Below are positions 50,724 through 58,615 of a DNA stretch of 64,000 nucleotides, in pieces (within the stretch, counting starts at the first letter, position 1; every line of letters starts with the position of its first letter). Location: the NCBI GenBank assembly GCA_934590325.1, contig CAKTOW010000007.1, forward strand, positions 1 to 64,000, read 5' to 3'. The stretch comes from an uncultured Oscillospiraceae bacterium (GTDB taxonomy: Bacteria; Bacillota; Clostridia; Oscillospirales; Oscillospiraceae). The position numbers and the translations under genes were made by a program. The notes beneath the pieces were generated by a model. The model saw nothing but the letters and a program-made list of their open reading frames with translations, made no database searches and was not told the DNA's origin.

Positions 50724-51791
50724 ATGGGCGTCAAACTGAAGGATATTGCGGAGCAGTGCGGCACATCTGTGGCCACTGTCTCTTATGTGCTCAGCGGCAA
50801 GGGGGCCGAGAGCCGCATCTCCGCCGACATGCAGGAGCGTATTTTCGACACTGCTGAAAAACTGGGCTACACGCGGAGATCCGCCCCGCCCAAGCCGAAG
50901 CGCAGCCGTGTCGCCATCTATTGGCCCAAAAAGGGTCTCGAAACCACGCTGGTCAGCATCATGAACGGCCTGAACTCCGCGATTCTGTTCGATACTGTTC
51001 CTGTCAGCATCGCCATCTGCCCCTACGAGGCCAACAACCTGCACCTGGAGGATGACCTGTGGTCCAGCCGCGTATACGACGCCGCCATCATCATTTCCGC
51101 CGGCGCCGGCGACCTCGCCACTCTTTCCAAACGTAAAACAAAAATTCCAGTAGTTATCCACAACCGCCTCCTCCCCGGCTACCCTTGTGTTTCCGTAGAT
51201 CAGGAGGCCGCCGGCCGCATCGCCGCAGAGCAAGCCGTCTGCAAGGCCGGTGATGACATCGGCCTTGTCATCAACCCCACGCCGTTTCTGGGCCTGACCC
51301 AGCGGGGCACCGCCATCAGCCGCACCTGTCAGGAGTACGGTGTGGACATCCACTCCCGCACCTTTTACTGTGAAAATGACATCGACGCCGGTTACGAGCT
51401 GGGCATCCGGATGATACGCAGCCATCAGGTCCCCAAGGCCATCATCTGCACCTACGACATCGTAGGCTTCGGCCTCATGCGGGCACTGATCGAGGCCAAC
51501 TACAAGGTAGGCAGCGATGTACAGATCATCAACACCTGCACCTCCCTGCCCCAGTTCTTCGCCAAGTCCACCCCCTCCATGACCGTGGTGGACCTGAAAA
51601 TGGAGGAGATCACCCACCGCGCCGTGCGGCTGGCCATCGACCTGGCGCTGCGGCATCTGGACGGCAGCGACATCCGCCCCACCATCGTGGCGCCGCAGAT
51701 CATCTACCGTGAGTCCTCCCCCGTCCCCACCTATGAGGAGATCGAATATCTGAAGCGCTGCAAAGCCGTCCACTCCACCGACCTTATCTGA
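50724..51791 (+). CDS. LacI-family regulator of the acid-degradation operon
   Basis: 355 residues; RBS AAGGAGGGG. Helix-turn-helix VKLKDIAEQCGTSVATVSYVLSG at the N-terminus (motif DIAEQCGTSVATVSYVL), followed by a periplasmic-binding-protein-like sensor domain (residues ~62-340; RVAIYWPKKGLE, VVIHNRLLPGYPCVSVDQ, IICTYDIVGFGLMRAL). It is divergent from the HMG-CoA-lyase/CoA-transferase/lyase/SLC13/hydrolase operon and most likely controls it in response to the imported acid or a derivative. Confidence 0.9.
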   Translation: MGVKLKDIAEQCGTSVATVSYVLSGKGAESRISADMQERIFDTAEKLGYTRRSAPPKPKRSRVAIYWPKKGLETTLVSIMNGLNSAILFDTVPVSIAICPYEANNLHLEDDLWSSRVYDAAIIISAGAGDLATLSKRKTKIPVVIHNRLLPGYPCVSVDQEAAGRIAAEQAVCKAGDDIGLVINPTPFLGLTQRGTAISRTCQEYGVDIHSRTFYCENDIDAGYELGIRMIRSHQVPKAIICTYDIVGFGLMRALIEANYKVGSDVQIINTCTSLPQFFAKSTPSMTVVDLKMEEITHRAVRLAIDLALRHLDGSDIRPTIVAPQIIYRESSPVPTYEEIEYLKRCKAVHSTDLI

Positions 51792-51799
51792 CACAGCAT

Positions 51800-51838
51800 A
51801 AACAGAGCCCCTCCGGGCTGACCGGAGGGGCTCTGTTT
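51800..51838 (+). terminator. Terminator of the LacI-family regulator gene
   Basis: AAACAGAGCCCCTCCGG / CCGGAGGGGCTCTGTTT, near-perfect stem with T run. Confidence 0.9.
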
Positions 51839-51871
51839 ATCGTTATTCTCCCTGTTCCGCCAAATGGCCTA

Positions 51872-52205
51872 TCATGTCTCCGGCACCTCGTAGCGCACGT
51901 CGTATTCGCTCCACAGGACGCGCACGGACACTCTGGCGCCCGCCGCGGACAAGGACGAATACACCTCGCACAGCGACCACAGCTTCGTGTCCGGCGCCTG
52001 CTGGCGTATCACCATGCGGTGGGTCTCCTGTGAGTTGGTGTACACAATTTCGTCCAGCACCACGCGGCCTGAAACGGTCACACCGTTGCCCGTGTAGGTC
52101 TCAACGGTGCTGGCGTTATAGATGGACGTGCGGCGCACATCCGTCAGCACAGGCGCGGCGGCGTCCTTGGGCGCGATGGTGATGCGCACCGCCGTTGTGG
52201 AGGTA
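51872..52205 (-). pseudogene. C-terminal fragment of an unrecognised protein
   Basis: About 110 residues ending KLWSLCEVYSSLSAAG...YEVPET. The frame continues upstream of the first possible start (TTAVRITIAPKD) until about 52205, where composition changes sharply to the AT-rich insert. No RBS is visible, so this is probably the 3' part of a disrupted gene. The beta-rich look (GNGVTVSGRVVLDEIVY) would fit a surface or phage structural protein, but I do not recognise the family. Confidence 0.45.
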
Positions 52206-52737
52206 TGCCTATACTGTCCGAAAAATTTCGAGTTTTTGGTTTGACCAAAAATATGTTTTCTTCGTGGAAGGTGTTTCCCCCCGAGAGACTTCCTATACAG
52301 CTGTAACTATTGGCTACGATAAACTTGCTGATTTGGTCTCTTACTGTAATGAACACAACCTAAGTACTTCACTGGTTTACAATAGTGCTATTGAGCGTTA
52401 TGTTGGTTGGGTGGATGATACTTCTTTTAAGATTACTGAGCTTGGTTTGACTTCTTCAATTGGCTTGCTTTGTAATGTAGACGGTAAGGTTTACATTGCT
52501 CAACGTGAAGGCGGGAGCACCTCCACCAACTACAACATCTACAACTACAACCAACCGACCATCACGCATCATTCCAACTCCACCAGCGGTACGACCTCTA
52601 CGCCTTATGTTTCATCCTCGTGGGCAGATCGCCGTCTCCAGGAGGAACTTTATAAGGACGTTGACTACATCAACCAGCGTATGTCTATCGCCAATGGATA
52701 CTTCTCAAATATCGGCTGGCCTTTCTGTGCGGAGTAG
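52206..52737 (+). pseudogene. AT-rich foreign coding fragment
   Basis: One plus-strand frame is open from 52195 to the stop at 52737 with protein-like content (YDKLADLVSYCNEHNL, NYNIYNYNQPTITHHSN, ADRRLQEELYKDVDYINQRM). It strongly prefers T-ending codons, unlike every neighbour, and GC is clearly lower over 52206-52500. No proper start or RBS is present, and the last few codons read through the opposite-strand HTH remnant. It is best seen as a fragment from a phage or another low-GC replicon inserted here; family unrecognised. Confidence 0.4.
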
Positions 52738-52913
52738 CGCGTCCCGTCCCAGTATTTGCAGGTATGCATATAGCTGCCTCTCTTAAGCTCGTAGTAGATC
52801 ATCCTCTCGCAGAAGCCCAGCTGGCGGGCGATCTCCCGCACCGGTATCTTGTTCCGCCGCATGGCCTCCAGCTGGTGGCGCTCCTGCTCCGTCATGTAGT
52901 GCTGCTTTCCCAT
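52716..52913 (-). pseudogene. IS30-like helix-turn-helix protein, N-terminal remnant
   Basis: Starts at 52913 with AGGAGG eleven bases upstream. The ~65 native residues (MGKQHYMTEQERHQLEAMRR, VREIARQLGFCERMIYYELKRG, whose core is AMRRNKIPVREIARQLGF) match the HTH start of IS30-type transposases and of related phage/element HTH proteins. Similarity ends at YSAQKGQ, exactly at the border of the AT-rich fragment, so the gene is cut. Confidence 0.6.
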
Positions 52914-52959
52914 CTCCCTGTACCTCCTCAATAAGCGTTGTTGGAGTGTTGCCATTATA

Positions 52960-53246
52960 CCACATTCCCCACGATGGGTAGTGGTGTGAGCACGGCGCGA
53001 GTTCGCGCCGTGTTGGTTACCTATCCCGCAACGACAAAAGCCCTGTCAAGGAGACCGTGGAATAAATCCAGTTCGCACACTGGTTTTATGCCGCGAAAGC
53101 TCCTTTACAGGACTTTTTCGGTGTGATATTCGCCCTCCGGCTCCCCTCAACACACTTTGATATTTTTTGTCAATACTGCAAATTTATCTTGACATCTGCG
53201 CAGCAAAAAGAGGCCGCAGGGCTTAGCCCTGACGGCCTCTTTTTTA
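52960..53246. other. Intergenic stretch without a gene; hairpins only
   Basis: Between the HTH remnant and the acetyltransferase gene no coding frame is convincing. A perfect palindrome CACGGCGCGA/TCGCGCCGTG-like hairpin lies at 52991-53012, and a strong terminator at 53208-53245 (AGAGGCCG.../CGGCCTCT with T runs on both strands) ends the minus-strand acetyltransferase transcript. Confidence 0.6.
53208..53245 (-). terminator. Terminator of the acetyltransferase gene
   Basis: AAAAAGAGGCCGCAGGGC / GCCCTGACGGCCTCTTTTTT with a single mismatch bulge, immediately beyond the stop at 53247. Confidence 0.85.
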
Positions 53247-54527
53247 TCAATAATCCGCGTTCAGCCACGGCTTCTGCCCCCAGTGCAGCAGCCGCGCCAG
53301 CTCCCGCGCTCCACTCTCGCTGTCGGCGTCCGCGGCTCCCAGACGCAGCATGGCCTCCAGGCCGCAGGAGCCCATCAGCAGCGACGCCAGGTCGCCCTGG
53401 CGGCAGGCGACGGTCACATCCGCCGCGCCCGGCGCGGCCACGGCCCAGCGGCCGTCGGCGAAGGCGATGCGCAGGCACCGCTCCTCCCCCGCCATCTCGT
53501 CCCGGTAGCGGAAGGCCGCCGTCAGCGTCCCCGCCGGGAACGGCCGATACCCGGTCTTGCGCACAAACTCCTCCCCATCCACCAGCTTGAACATAGTGCC
53601 CACTGCGGACACATTGGTCTGTAGAAAGCCGTAGTCGATGTAGTTCTTCGACACGTCCTGCGGGTCGTCCAGCAGGTGGTGGAAGTCCTCCTCCCCGGTG
53701 CGCAGGATCACCGTCTGCGCCAGGTCCTCCTGCAGCCGCAGGCCCCCCAGCAGTGCCCGCAGCACGGCGCCATTCTCATAGACCAGCTCCTCCACGCTCA
53801 GCCGGTTCTGCGTGTAGTTGCACTCGCTGGCGCTCTCGAAGCGATAGGCCGCATAGCCCAGCAGCCTTCCGCCGTCGTAATAGCCTATGCGCCGCACCTG
53901 GATGTCCCCCCGCGTGCCGCGCACCTCCTCGTCGAACTTCTCCACCATGCCGTGGTTTCTCGCCGCGAACCGGGCATAGCAAGCCACCGCCTCGTCGAAG
54001 TCCTCCGGCTGCATCAGCCGCAGATGCGCCAGCGCCGCCCGGTCGGCCTTCGGCAGTGCCGCCGCGGGCAGATGATATTCGTATATCTTCCCGGAGAAAC
54101 CGTAACCCATCTTCCGGTAGAAACCGATACTGAACGGCAGCAGCAGCGTCAACAGCGCGCCGTTTTGCCGGGCATAGTCCTCAAAGTACCGCACCATAGC
54201 CAGCGCCGCACCCTTCTTTTTGTGCAGCGGGTGCACCTCCAGCGCCATCAGGCCGCAGGCGGGCTGCATCACGCCGAAGAAGTTCATGGAGAACAGGATG
54301 AGCTTCATGGTGGCGATGAGTACATTGCCCTCGAACAGTCCCACCGTCCGGGTCTGGGTATCCTCCCGCAGTTCGGTGAGGTGCTTTTCTCGGTAGTGCT
54401 GCCTGCACTCCCCGTCCAACGCCTTGTACGCCGGATAGGCGTTCAGATAGATGTCCAGATACGCCTCTATGTCCGCCTCCGTCAGCGGGCGGACGCTCCA
54501 GTTGCGTTCAGCCGGATAGCTGCCCAT
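53247..54527 (-). CDS. GNAT acetyltransferase, Eis-like three-domain protein
   Basis: 426 residues; ATG at 54527 with AAAGGAG. The N-terminal ~150 residues are a GNAT domain (MALEVHPLHKKKGAALAMVRYFEDYA holds the acetyl-CoA-binding turn HKKKGAA; FYRKMGYGF). The remainder matches the Eis-type second GNAT-like domain and C-terminal sterol-carrier-like domain (ADVTVACRQGDLASLLMG). Eis proteins acetylate aminoglycosides or other amines; many Firmicutes homologues have unknown targets. It stands alone between terminators. Confidence 0.88.
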   Translation of the reverse strand: MGSYPAERNWSVRPLTEADIEAYLDIYLNAYPAYKALDGECRQHYREKHLTELREDTQTRTVGLFEGNVLIATMKLILFSMNFFGVMQPACGLMALEVHPLHKKKGAALAMVRYFEDYARQNGALLTLLLPFSIGFYRKMGYGFSGKIYEYHLPAAALPKADRAALAHLRLMQPEDFDEAVACYARFAARNHGMVEKFDEEVRGTRGDIQVRRIGYYDGGRLLGYAAYRFESASECNYTQNRLSVEELVYENGAVLRALLGGLRLQEDLAQTVILRTGEEDFHHLLDDPQDVSKNYIDYGFLQTNVSAVGTMFKLVDGEEFVRKTGYRPFPAGTLTAAFRYRDEMAGEERCLRIAFADGRWAVAAPGAADVTVACRQGDLASLLMGSCGLEAMLRLGAADADSESGARELARLLHWGQKPWLNADY

Positions 54528-54646
54528 ATATCGCTCCTTTCTCTCCCCACGCGGCGCTTCAGCCGCGGCAGTCCCGTATCCTCCGGAATATGATCTGGTG
54601 TATTGTACCACAAAAACCATCGCCCGGCAATGCCCCGGCCACGCGG

Positions 54647-54679
54647 CAAAAGGCAGCATCCCCGCGGGATGCTGCCTTT
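54647..54679. terminator. Terminator of the flavoprotein-oxidase operon
   Basis: AAAAGGCAGCATCCC / GGGATGCTGCCTTTT hairpin right after the flavoprotein stop. Confidence 0.85.
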
Positions 54680-54682
54680 TCA

Positions 54683-55300
54683 TCAATGGTGAAAATTCGT
54701 CTGCTGCACCGGCTCCTTCTCCGGCAGGCCGAACTGTGCCTTGCCCAACTGGATGGACTTCATCAGGAAGGCCATGTTGCGGCCCAGCGTGCGCATGGTC
54801 TGCAGTCCCTCCTTGTCCTGGCGCACCTCCTCCGGGGTGTTGCCGTAGACCATGTTCCAGTACTGGCTGCTGGCCACAGGCATGCCGCAGATGGTGAAGT
54901 ACTTGTTCAGGGTGTCAAAGGTAGCAGTGTTGCCTCCCCGGCGGCAGGATACCACCGAGGCGCCCACCTTCATGGTCTTGTTGATGTAGGGGGTGCTGAA
55001 AAACAGCCTGTCCATAAAGGAAATAGCGCCGCCGGCAGGGGAAGCATAATATACCGGCGAGCCGATGACCAGCGCGTCCGCCTCGGCGAACTTGGGCGCG
55101 GTCTCGTTGACCAGGTCGTCATATATGCAGCGGTTGGTCTTCTTGCAGGTGGCGCAGGCGTTGCAGGGATGGGCGGTCTTGCCGGCCTGGATGATCTCGG
55201 TCTCGATGCCCTCTGCCTCCAGCGTATCCGCCAGCTCCCGCAGCGCGGTGTAGGTGCAGCCGTGCTCATGAGGACTGCCGTTGATAAGCAACGCTTTCAT
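54683..55300 (-). CDS. NAD(P)H-dependent FMN reductase / flavodoxin-family protein
   Basis: 205 residues, flavodoxin-like fold: LLINGSPHEHGCTYTALREL is the phosphate-binding loop of the FMN site, followed by ALVIGSPVYYASPAGG. Residues 46-58 contain CNACATCKKTNRC (C-x2-C-x2-C-x5-C), close to the compact cysteine motif of iron-sulfur flavoproteins, so an Fe-S cluster is possible. It follows the alpha-hydroxy-acid oxidase gene by 16 bases and may take electrons from it (inference). Confidence 0.85.
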   Translation of the reverse strand: MKALLINGSPHEHGCTYTALRELADTLEAEGIETEIIQAGKTAHPCNACATCKKTNRCIYDDLVNETAPKFAEADALVIGSPVYYASPAGGAISFMDRLFFSTPYINKTMKVGASVVSCRRGGNTATFDTLNKYFTICGMPVASSQYWNMVYGNTPEEVRQDKEGLQTMRTLGRNMAFLMKSIQLGKAQFGLPEKEPVQQTNFHH

Positions 55301-55316
55301 ACTGTCACCTCCCGGC

Positions 55317-56339
55317 TCAATAGCCGAAGATCATGGAGCGCTTGATGTCGCTGAGTTTGTGGGCGCCGCACATGGCCATGGTGTCGGCCAGCTCGGCCTG
55401 CAGCTTGTTTACATAGACCTGCACACCCTCGGCACCGCCGCCGTAGACCATGTTCACGAAGGGGCGGCCGATAAGCACCGCGTCCGCGCCCAGCGCCAGC
55501 GCCTTGAACACATCCATGCCGGTGCGGATGCCGCCGTCCACCAGGATGGTCATCTTTCCGCCCACGGCATCGGCGATGGCAGGCAGCACCTCCGCTGTGG
55601 CGGGGCACTGGTCCAGCACGCGGCCGCCGTGGTTGCTGACCACGATGCCGCTGGCACCGGCCTCCAGGGCCTTCTTGGCACCGTTCACGGTCATGATGCC
55701 CTTGAGGATAAAGGGCTTGCCGTCCGCCAGCTTCACGATCTCCTTCAACTCGTCCACCGTTTTGCTGCCGGCGGGCGGGGTCAGGTTTTTCAGGAAGGGC
55801 AGGCCGGCGGCGTCGATGTCCATGGCGATGGCAATGGGATTGGCGGCGCTGACCAGCGCCATTTTCTCGCGGATAAGGTCGATGTTCCAGGGCTTCACCG
55901 TGGGCACACCGCAGCCACCGTTTTTCTTCAGCGCGCCGGCCGCCGCCTCAATAACGGCGGGGTTGGTGCCGTCGCCGGTGAAGGCGGCGATGCCCGATTC
56001 GGCGCAGGCAGTGACGAGAATATCATTGTAGGTCAGATCGTCGTACTTGTCGCCGTAGTGCAGCTGCATGGCACCCACCGGCGCGGCAAATACGGGGATA
56101 GCCACCTTCTTGCCGAAGAAGTCATAGGTGGTGTCCACCGGCACGTTTTCGCAGATGGTGTCCATATTTACACACAGCTCCTGCCACTTCTGATAGTTGC
56201 GGATGAAGCCGGTGCCGATGCCCTTGGCGCCGGGGCCGGGCACGGTGTTCTTGCAGGCCATGCCGTTGCAGACGGGACAGGACTTGCAATAGGGGCCCAT
56301 GCAGGTGCGGGCATTAGCGAGTATCTCCTGATAGGTCAT
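55317..56339 (-). CDS. FMN-dependent alpha-hydroxy-acid dehydrogenase/oxidase
   Basis: 340 residues; ATG at 56339 with GGAGGAA. TIM-barrel FMN enzyme of the lactate/glycolate oxidase family: PVFAAPVGAM, IVVSNHGGRVLDQCPATAEVLP with the catalytic His in SNHGGR, and ILVDGGIRTGMDVFKALALGADAVLIGRP split over the FMN-phosphate site. Unusually, the N-terminus has five clustered cysteines (Cys13, 18, 21, 24, 29: CMGPYCKSCPVCNGMAC), absent from aerobic oxidases and suggestive of an Fe-S cluster. In an anaerobe it more likely passes electrons to a carrier than to oxygen; the adjacent flavoprotein is a candidate. Confidence 0.9.
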   Translation of the reverse strand: MTYQEILANARTCMGPYCKSCPVCNGMACKNTVPGPGAKGIGTGFIRNYQKWQELCVNMDTICENVPVDTTYDFFGKKVAIPVFAAPVGAMQLHYGDKYDDLTYNDILVTACAESGIAAFTGDGTNPAVIEAAAGALKKNGGCGVPTVKPWNIDLIREKMALVSAANPIAIAMDIDAAGLPFLKNLTPPAGSKTVDELKEIVKLADGKPFILKGIMTVNGAKKALEAGASGIVVSNHGGRVLDQCPATAEVLPAIADAVGGKMTILVDGGIRTGMDVFKALALGADAVLIGRPFVNMVYGGGAEGVQVYVNKLQAELADTMAMCGAHKLSDIKRSMIFGY

Positions 56340-56518
56340 GTTGTGTTCCTCCTTCGTAAAAGGGTTTTTATCGGGCAATGTCCGGCCGGAAGCGGCGTCG
56401 GACATGCTGTTGATATTTGTATCACACGCGGGGTGACACGGCCATTTTACTACCCCCGCGGAAAAAAGCAAGAGGAAATCGCATATTTTGTGAACAGTCT
56501 TTGCTTCTTTTGTGAACA

Positions 56519-56545
56519 TTAGCACTCTCCTATTGACAGTGCTAA
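56519..56545. promoter_or_regulatory. CIRCE element (HrcA-binding site)
   Basis: TTAGCACTC, nine bases, CAGTGCTAA: the CIRCE inverted repeat (TTAGCACTC-N9-GAGTGCTAA) with one mismatch. It overlaps the -35 box of the small heat-shock gene, as expected for HrcA repression. Confidence 0.9.
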
Positions 56546-56560
56546 AATCGGCGTTATAAT
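56533..56560 (+). promoter_or_regulatory. Promoter of the small heat-shock gene
   Basis: Perfect TTGACA (56533-56538) and TATAAT (56555-56560), 16-base spacing, overlapping the CIRCE element. The ~130-base leader contains the palindrome GGAGGTGCACCTCC at 56587-56600, which could hide a ribosome-binding-like sequence. No other gene in 56340-56697. Confidence 0.88.
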
Positions 56561-56697
56561 GAAGCCGAACCTTGAGAGAGGGGCATGGAGGTGCACCTCC
56601 CACAGGCGATGAATGTATATATAAATCAGTGGTGACAGCCCTTCGGCAGCGGACAGACGTCCGGGACCCCGGGGCAATACGAATGGAGGAATGACGT

Positions 56698-57138
56698 ATG
56701 TTGCCCAGCATTTTTGGTGAGAATCTGTTTGATGACTTTTTTGGTGACGCTTTCAACATGATACCCCGCGGCCATGACCCGCTGTACGGCAAGCATGCCA
56801 AGAACCTGATGCGCACCGATGTCCGCGAGACCGAGGGCAGTTATGAGTTGGATGTGGATCTGCCTGGCTTCAAGAAGGACGAGGTAACGCTGGACCTGAA
56901 GGACGGCGTGCTGACCATTCAGGCGGTCAAGGGCCTGGACAAGGACGAGACCGACAAGAAGGGCAAGTACATCCGTCAGGAGCGCTACGCCGGCGCGTGC
57001 AGCCGCAGCTTCTACGTGGGTGACGCGGTGGAGCCTGAGGATGTGTCCGCCAAGTTCGAGGACGGCATCCTGACCATCTCCGTGCCCAAGGACGTGAAGA
57101 AGCAGCTGCCCAAGAACAGCTCCATTTCTATCCAGTAA
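56698..57138 (+). CDS. Small heat-shock protein Hsp20/alpha-crystallin
   Basis: 146 residues. ATP-independent holdase chaperone that keeps unfolding proteins soluble. The alpha-crystallin domain spans residues ~38-140: TDVRETEGSYELDVDLPGFKKD in two conserved halves (ETEGSYELDVDLPGFKKDEV), and the C-terminal strand GILTISVPK, followed by an I-x-I-type tail (SISIQ). RBS ATGGAGGA. Controlled by a CIRCE/HrcA site. Confidence 0.95.
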   Translation: MLPSIFGENLFDDFFGDAFNMIPRGHDPLYGKHAKNLMRTDVRETEGSYELDVDLPGFKKDEVTLDLKDGVLTIQAVKGLDKDETDKKGKYIRQERYAGACSRSFYVGDAVEPEDVSAKFEDGILTISVPKDVKKQLPKNSSISIQ

Positions 57139-57148
57139 CAGGTAAACG

Positions 57149-57184
57149 AAAGCCCCGCGGCCATAAAGGCCGCGGGGCTTTTTT
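57149..57184. terminator. Bidirectional terminator between hsp20 and a convergent gene
   Basis: AAAGCCCCGCGGCC / GGCCGCGGGGCTTTTTT with a short loop. Confidence 0.9.
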
Positions 57185-57501
57185 CATTCCTTCGCGTCCT
57201 GCGCCTGCTGCAGGCGCTCCACCTCGACGCGGAGCTGGCGATTCTCCGCCTGCAGCTGGTCCAGCTTGCGGTGCAGGGGCGCCAACTGGCGCTTCAGCTC
57301 GGCGGCCAAGGCGCCGCGGTAGATGCCGTAGCGGCCGGCCACAGTGACGGCGGTCATGGCCAGCACCGTGCCGCCGGCGATAAAGCCCACCTTCTTCATG
57401 TCCAGCTTGCGCAGGGCGTTGGCCGCCTCGGGCAGCTTTCTGCCGGGCAGGGGCGCCACCTCGATCTCGATATGGGGCAGCTTTTTCAGTTCCATGTTCA
57501 T
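57184..57501 (-). CDS. Small membrane-anchored coiled-coil protein
   Basis: 105 residues, RBS AAAGGAGGG. A polar N-terminus (HIEIEVAPLPGRKLPEAANAL) is followed by one hydrophobic helix (VGFIAGGTVLAMTAVTVAG), then a C-terminal leucine-zipper-like coiled coil (LHRKLDQLQAENRQLRVEVE, with repeated Q-L/L-R heptads). The family is not recognised; the shape fits a membrane-tethered scaffold. It is a single gene convergent with hsp20. Confidence 0.6.
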   Translation of the reverse strand: MNMELKKLPHIEIEVAPLPGRKLPEAANALRKLDMKKVGFIAGGTVLAMTAVTVAGRYGIYRGALAAELKRQLAPLHRKLDQLQAENRQLRVEVERLQQAQDAKE

Positions 57502-57670
57502 ATCGCACCCTCCTTTGTGTCCGCGTTCATACCGCGTGAAACTATGTATGTACTTCTATATTATAGCGGGTCGCTGCGCGTTTGGCAAGCGGGCACCTGC
57601 CGAAACGCGCCCACATATACTGGTCTGCGGAGGGCCATACCCCCGCAGACTAAACACAGGAGGTCCTATT

Positions 57671-58525
57671 ATGGCGACTTTTACCAACCAGGCGACCCTG
57701 ACCTACAACGACCGTACCACCACGTCCAACATCACCGTGGGCGAGTTGGTGCAGAGCCTTACCGCCGCCAAGACCGCCGTGGTGCCCACCTATGAGCGCG
57801 ACGGCCGCATGACGTATGTGATCTCGCTGGTGAACAGCGGCGCGGCGGCGCTGACCGGCCTGACCGTCACCGACGATCTGGGCGGCTACACCTTCAACGG
57901 CGCCACCGTCTATCCGCTGGCATACACCGCCGGGTCGGTGCGCTACTATCAGAACGGCGTACTGCAGACGGCACCCACCGTCACGGCGGGTCCGCCGCTG
58001 GTCTTTACCGGCATCACGGTGCCCGCCGGAGGCGACGCGGTGATCGTCTACGAGGCCGTTCCCACGGCTTTCGCGCCCCTGAGCGCGGAGGGCACGGTGA
58101 CCAATACGGTGACCGTCACCGGCGCAGGTCTGGCGGACGCGGTGACCGCCCAGGAGACCGTCGCCCCCGTGACCGGGGCGCGGCTGACCATCCTCAAGTC
58201 CCTGTCCCCCACCACTGTGACGGAGAGTGGGCAGCTGACCTACACCTTCACAGTGCAGAACACAGGCAACACCACGGCGGATGAGGCGGCGGCCATCGTC
58301 ATCACCGACACCTTCGACCCGCGGCTGACCGGCCTGACCGTGACCCTGAACGGCACGGCGCTGACTACCCCCGCCCAGTACACCTACGATGCGGCCACCG
58401 GCGTGTTCGCCACCGTGGCCGGCGTGGTGACGGCGCCCGCCGCCACCTACACCCAGGATACGGCCACCGGCGCGTACAGTCTTGTCCCCGGCACGGCTGT
58501 GCTCATCGTCACCGGCACGGTGTAA
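57671..58525 (+). CDS. DUF11-repeat protein without signal peptide
   Basis: 284 residues, RBS AGGAGG. It starts directly with MATFTNQATLTYNDRTTTSN and consists of two to three beta-sandwich DUF11/isopeptide-like repeats (AAKTAVVPTYERDGRMTYVI, SLVNSGAAALTGLTVTDDLG; second repeat LTILKSLSPTTVTESGQLTY). It is Thr/Ala/Val-rich with no cysteine, no membrane helix and no sorting signal. Similar leaderless proteins are common in spore-forming Oscillospiraceae. A role in a spore outer layer or as an intracellularly assembled structure is possible but unproven. Confidence 0.75.
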   Translation: MATFTNQATLTYNDRTTTSNITVGELVQSLTAAKTAVVPTYERDGRMTYVISLVNSGAAALTGLTVTDDLGGYTFNGATVYPLAYTAGSVRYYQNGVLQTAPTVTAGPPLVFTGITVPAGGDAVIVYEAVPTAFAPLSAEGTVTNTVTVTGAGLADAVTAQETVAPVTGARLTILKSLSPTTVTESGQLTYTFTVQNTGNTTADEAAAIVITDTFDPRLTGLTVTLNGTALTTPAQYTYDAATGVFATVAGVVTAPAATYTQDTATGAYSLVPGTAVLIVTGTV

Positions 58526-58578
58526 ACACAAAACGGCCCCAGCCGGGGTCGCTTTGCGCGCGACGCACAGACAAACAA

Positions 58579-58615
58579 ATATCCCCCGGCCCTGCCGGGG
58601 GATATTCTTTTTTTA
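58579..58615 (+). terminator. Terminator between DUF11 gene and ftsK
   Basis: AATATCCCCCGGC / GCCGGGGGATATT with a short loop and T7 run. Serves both convergent genes. Confidence 0.85.
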
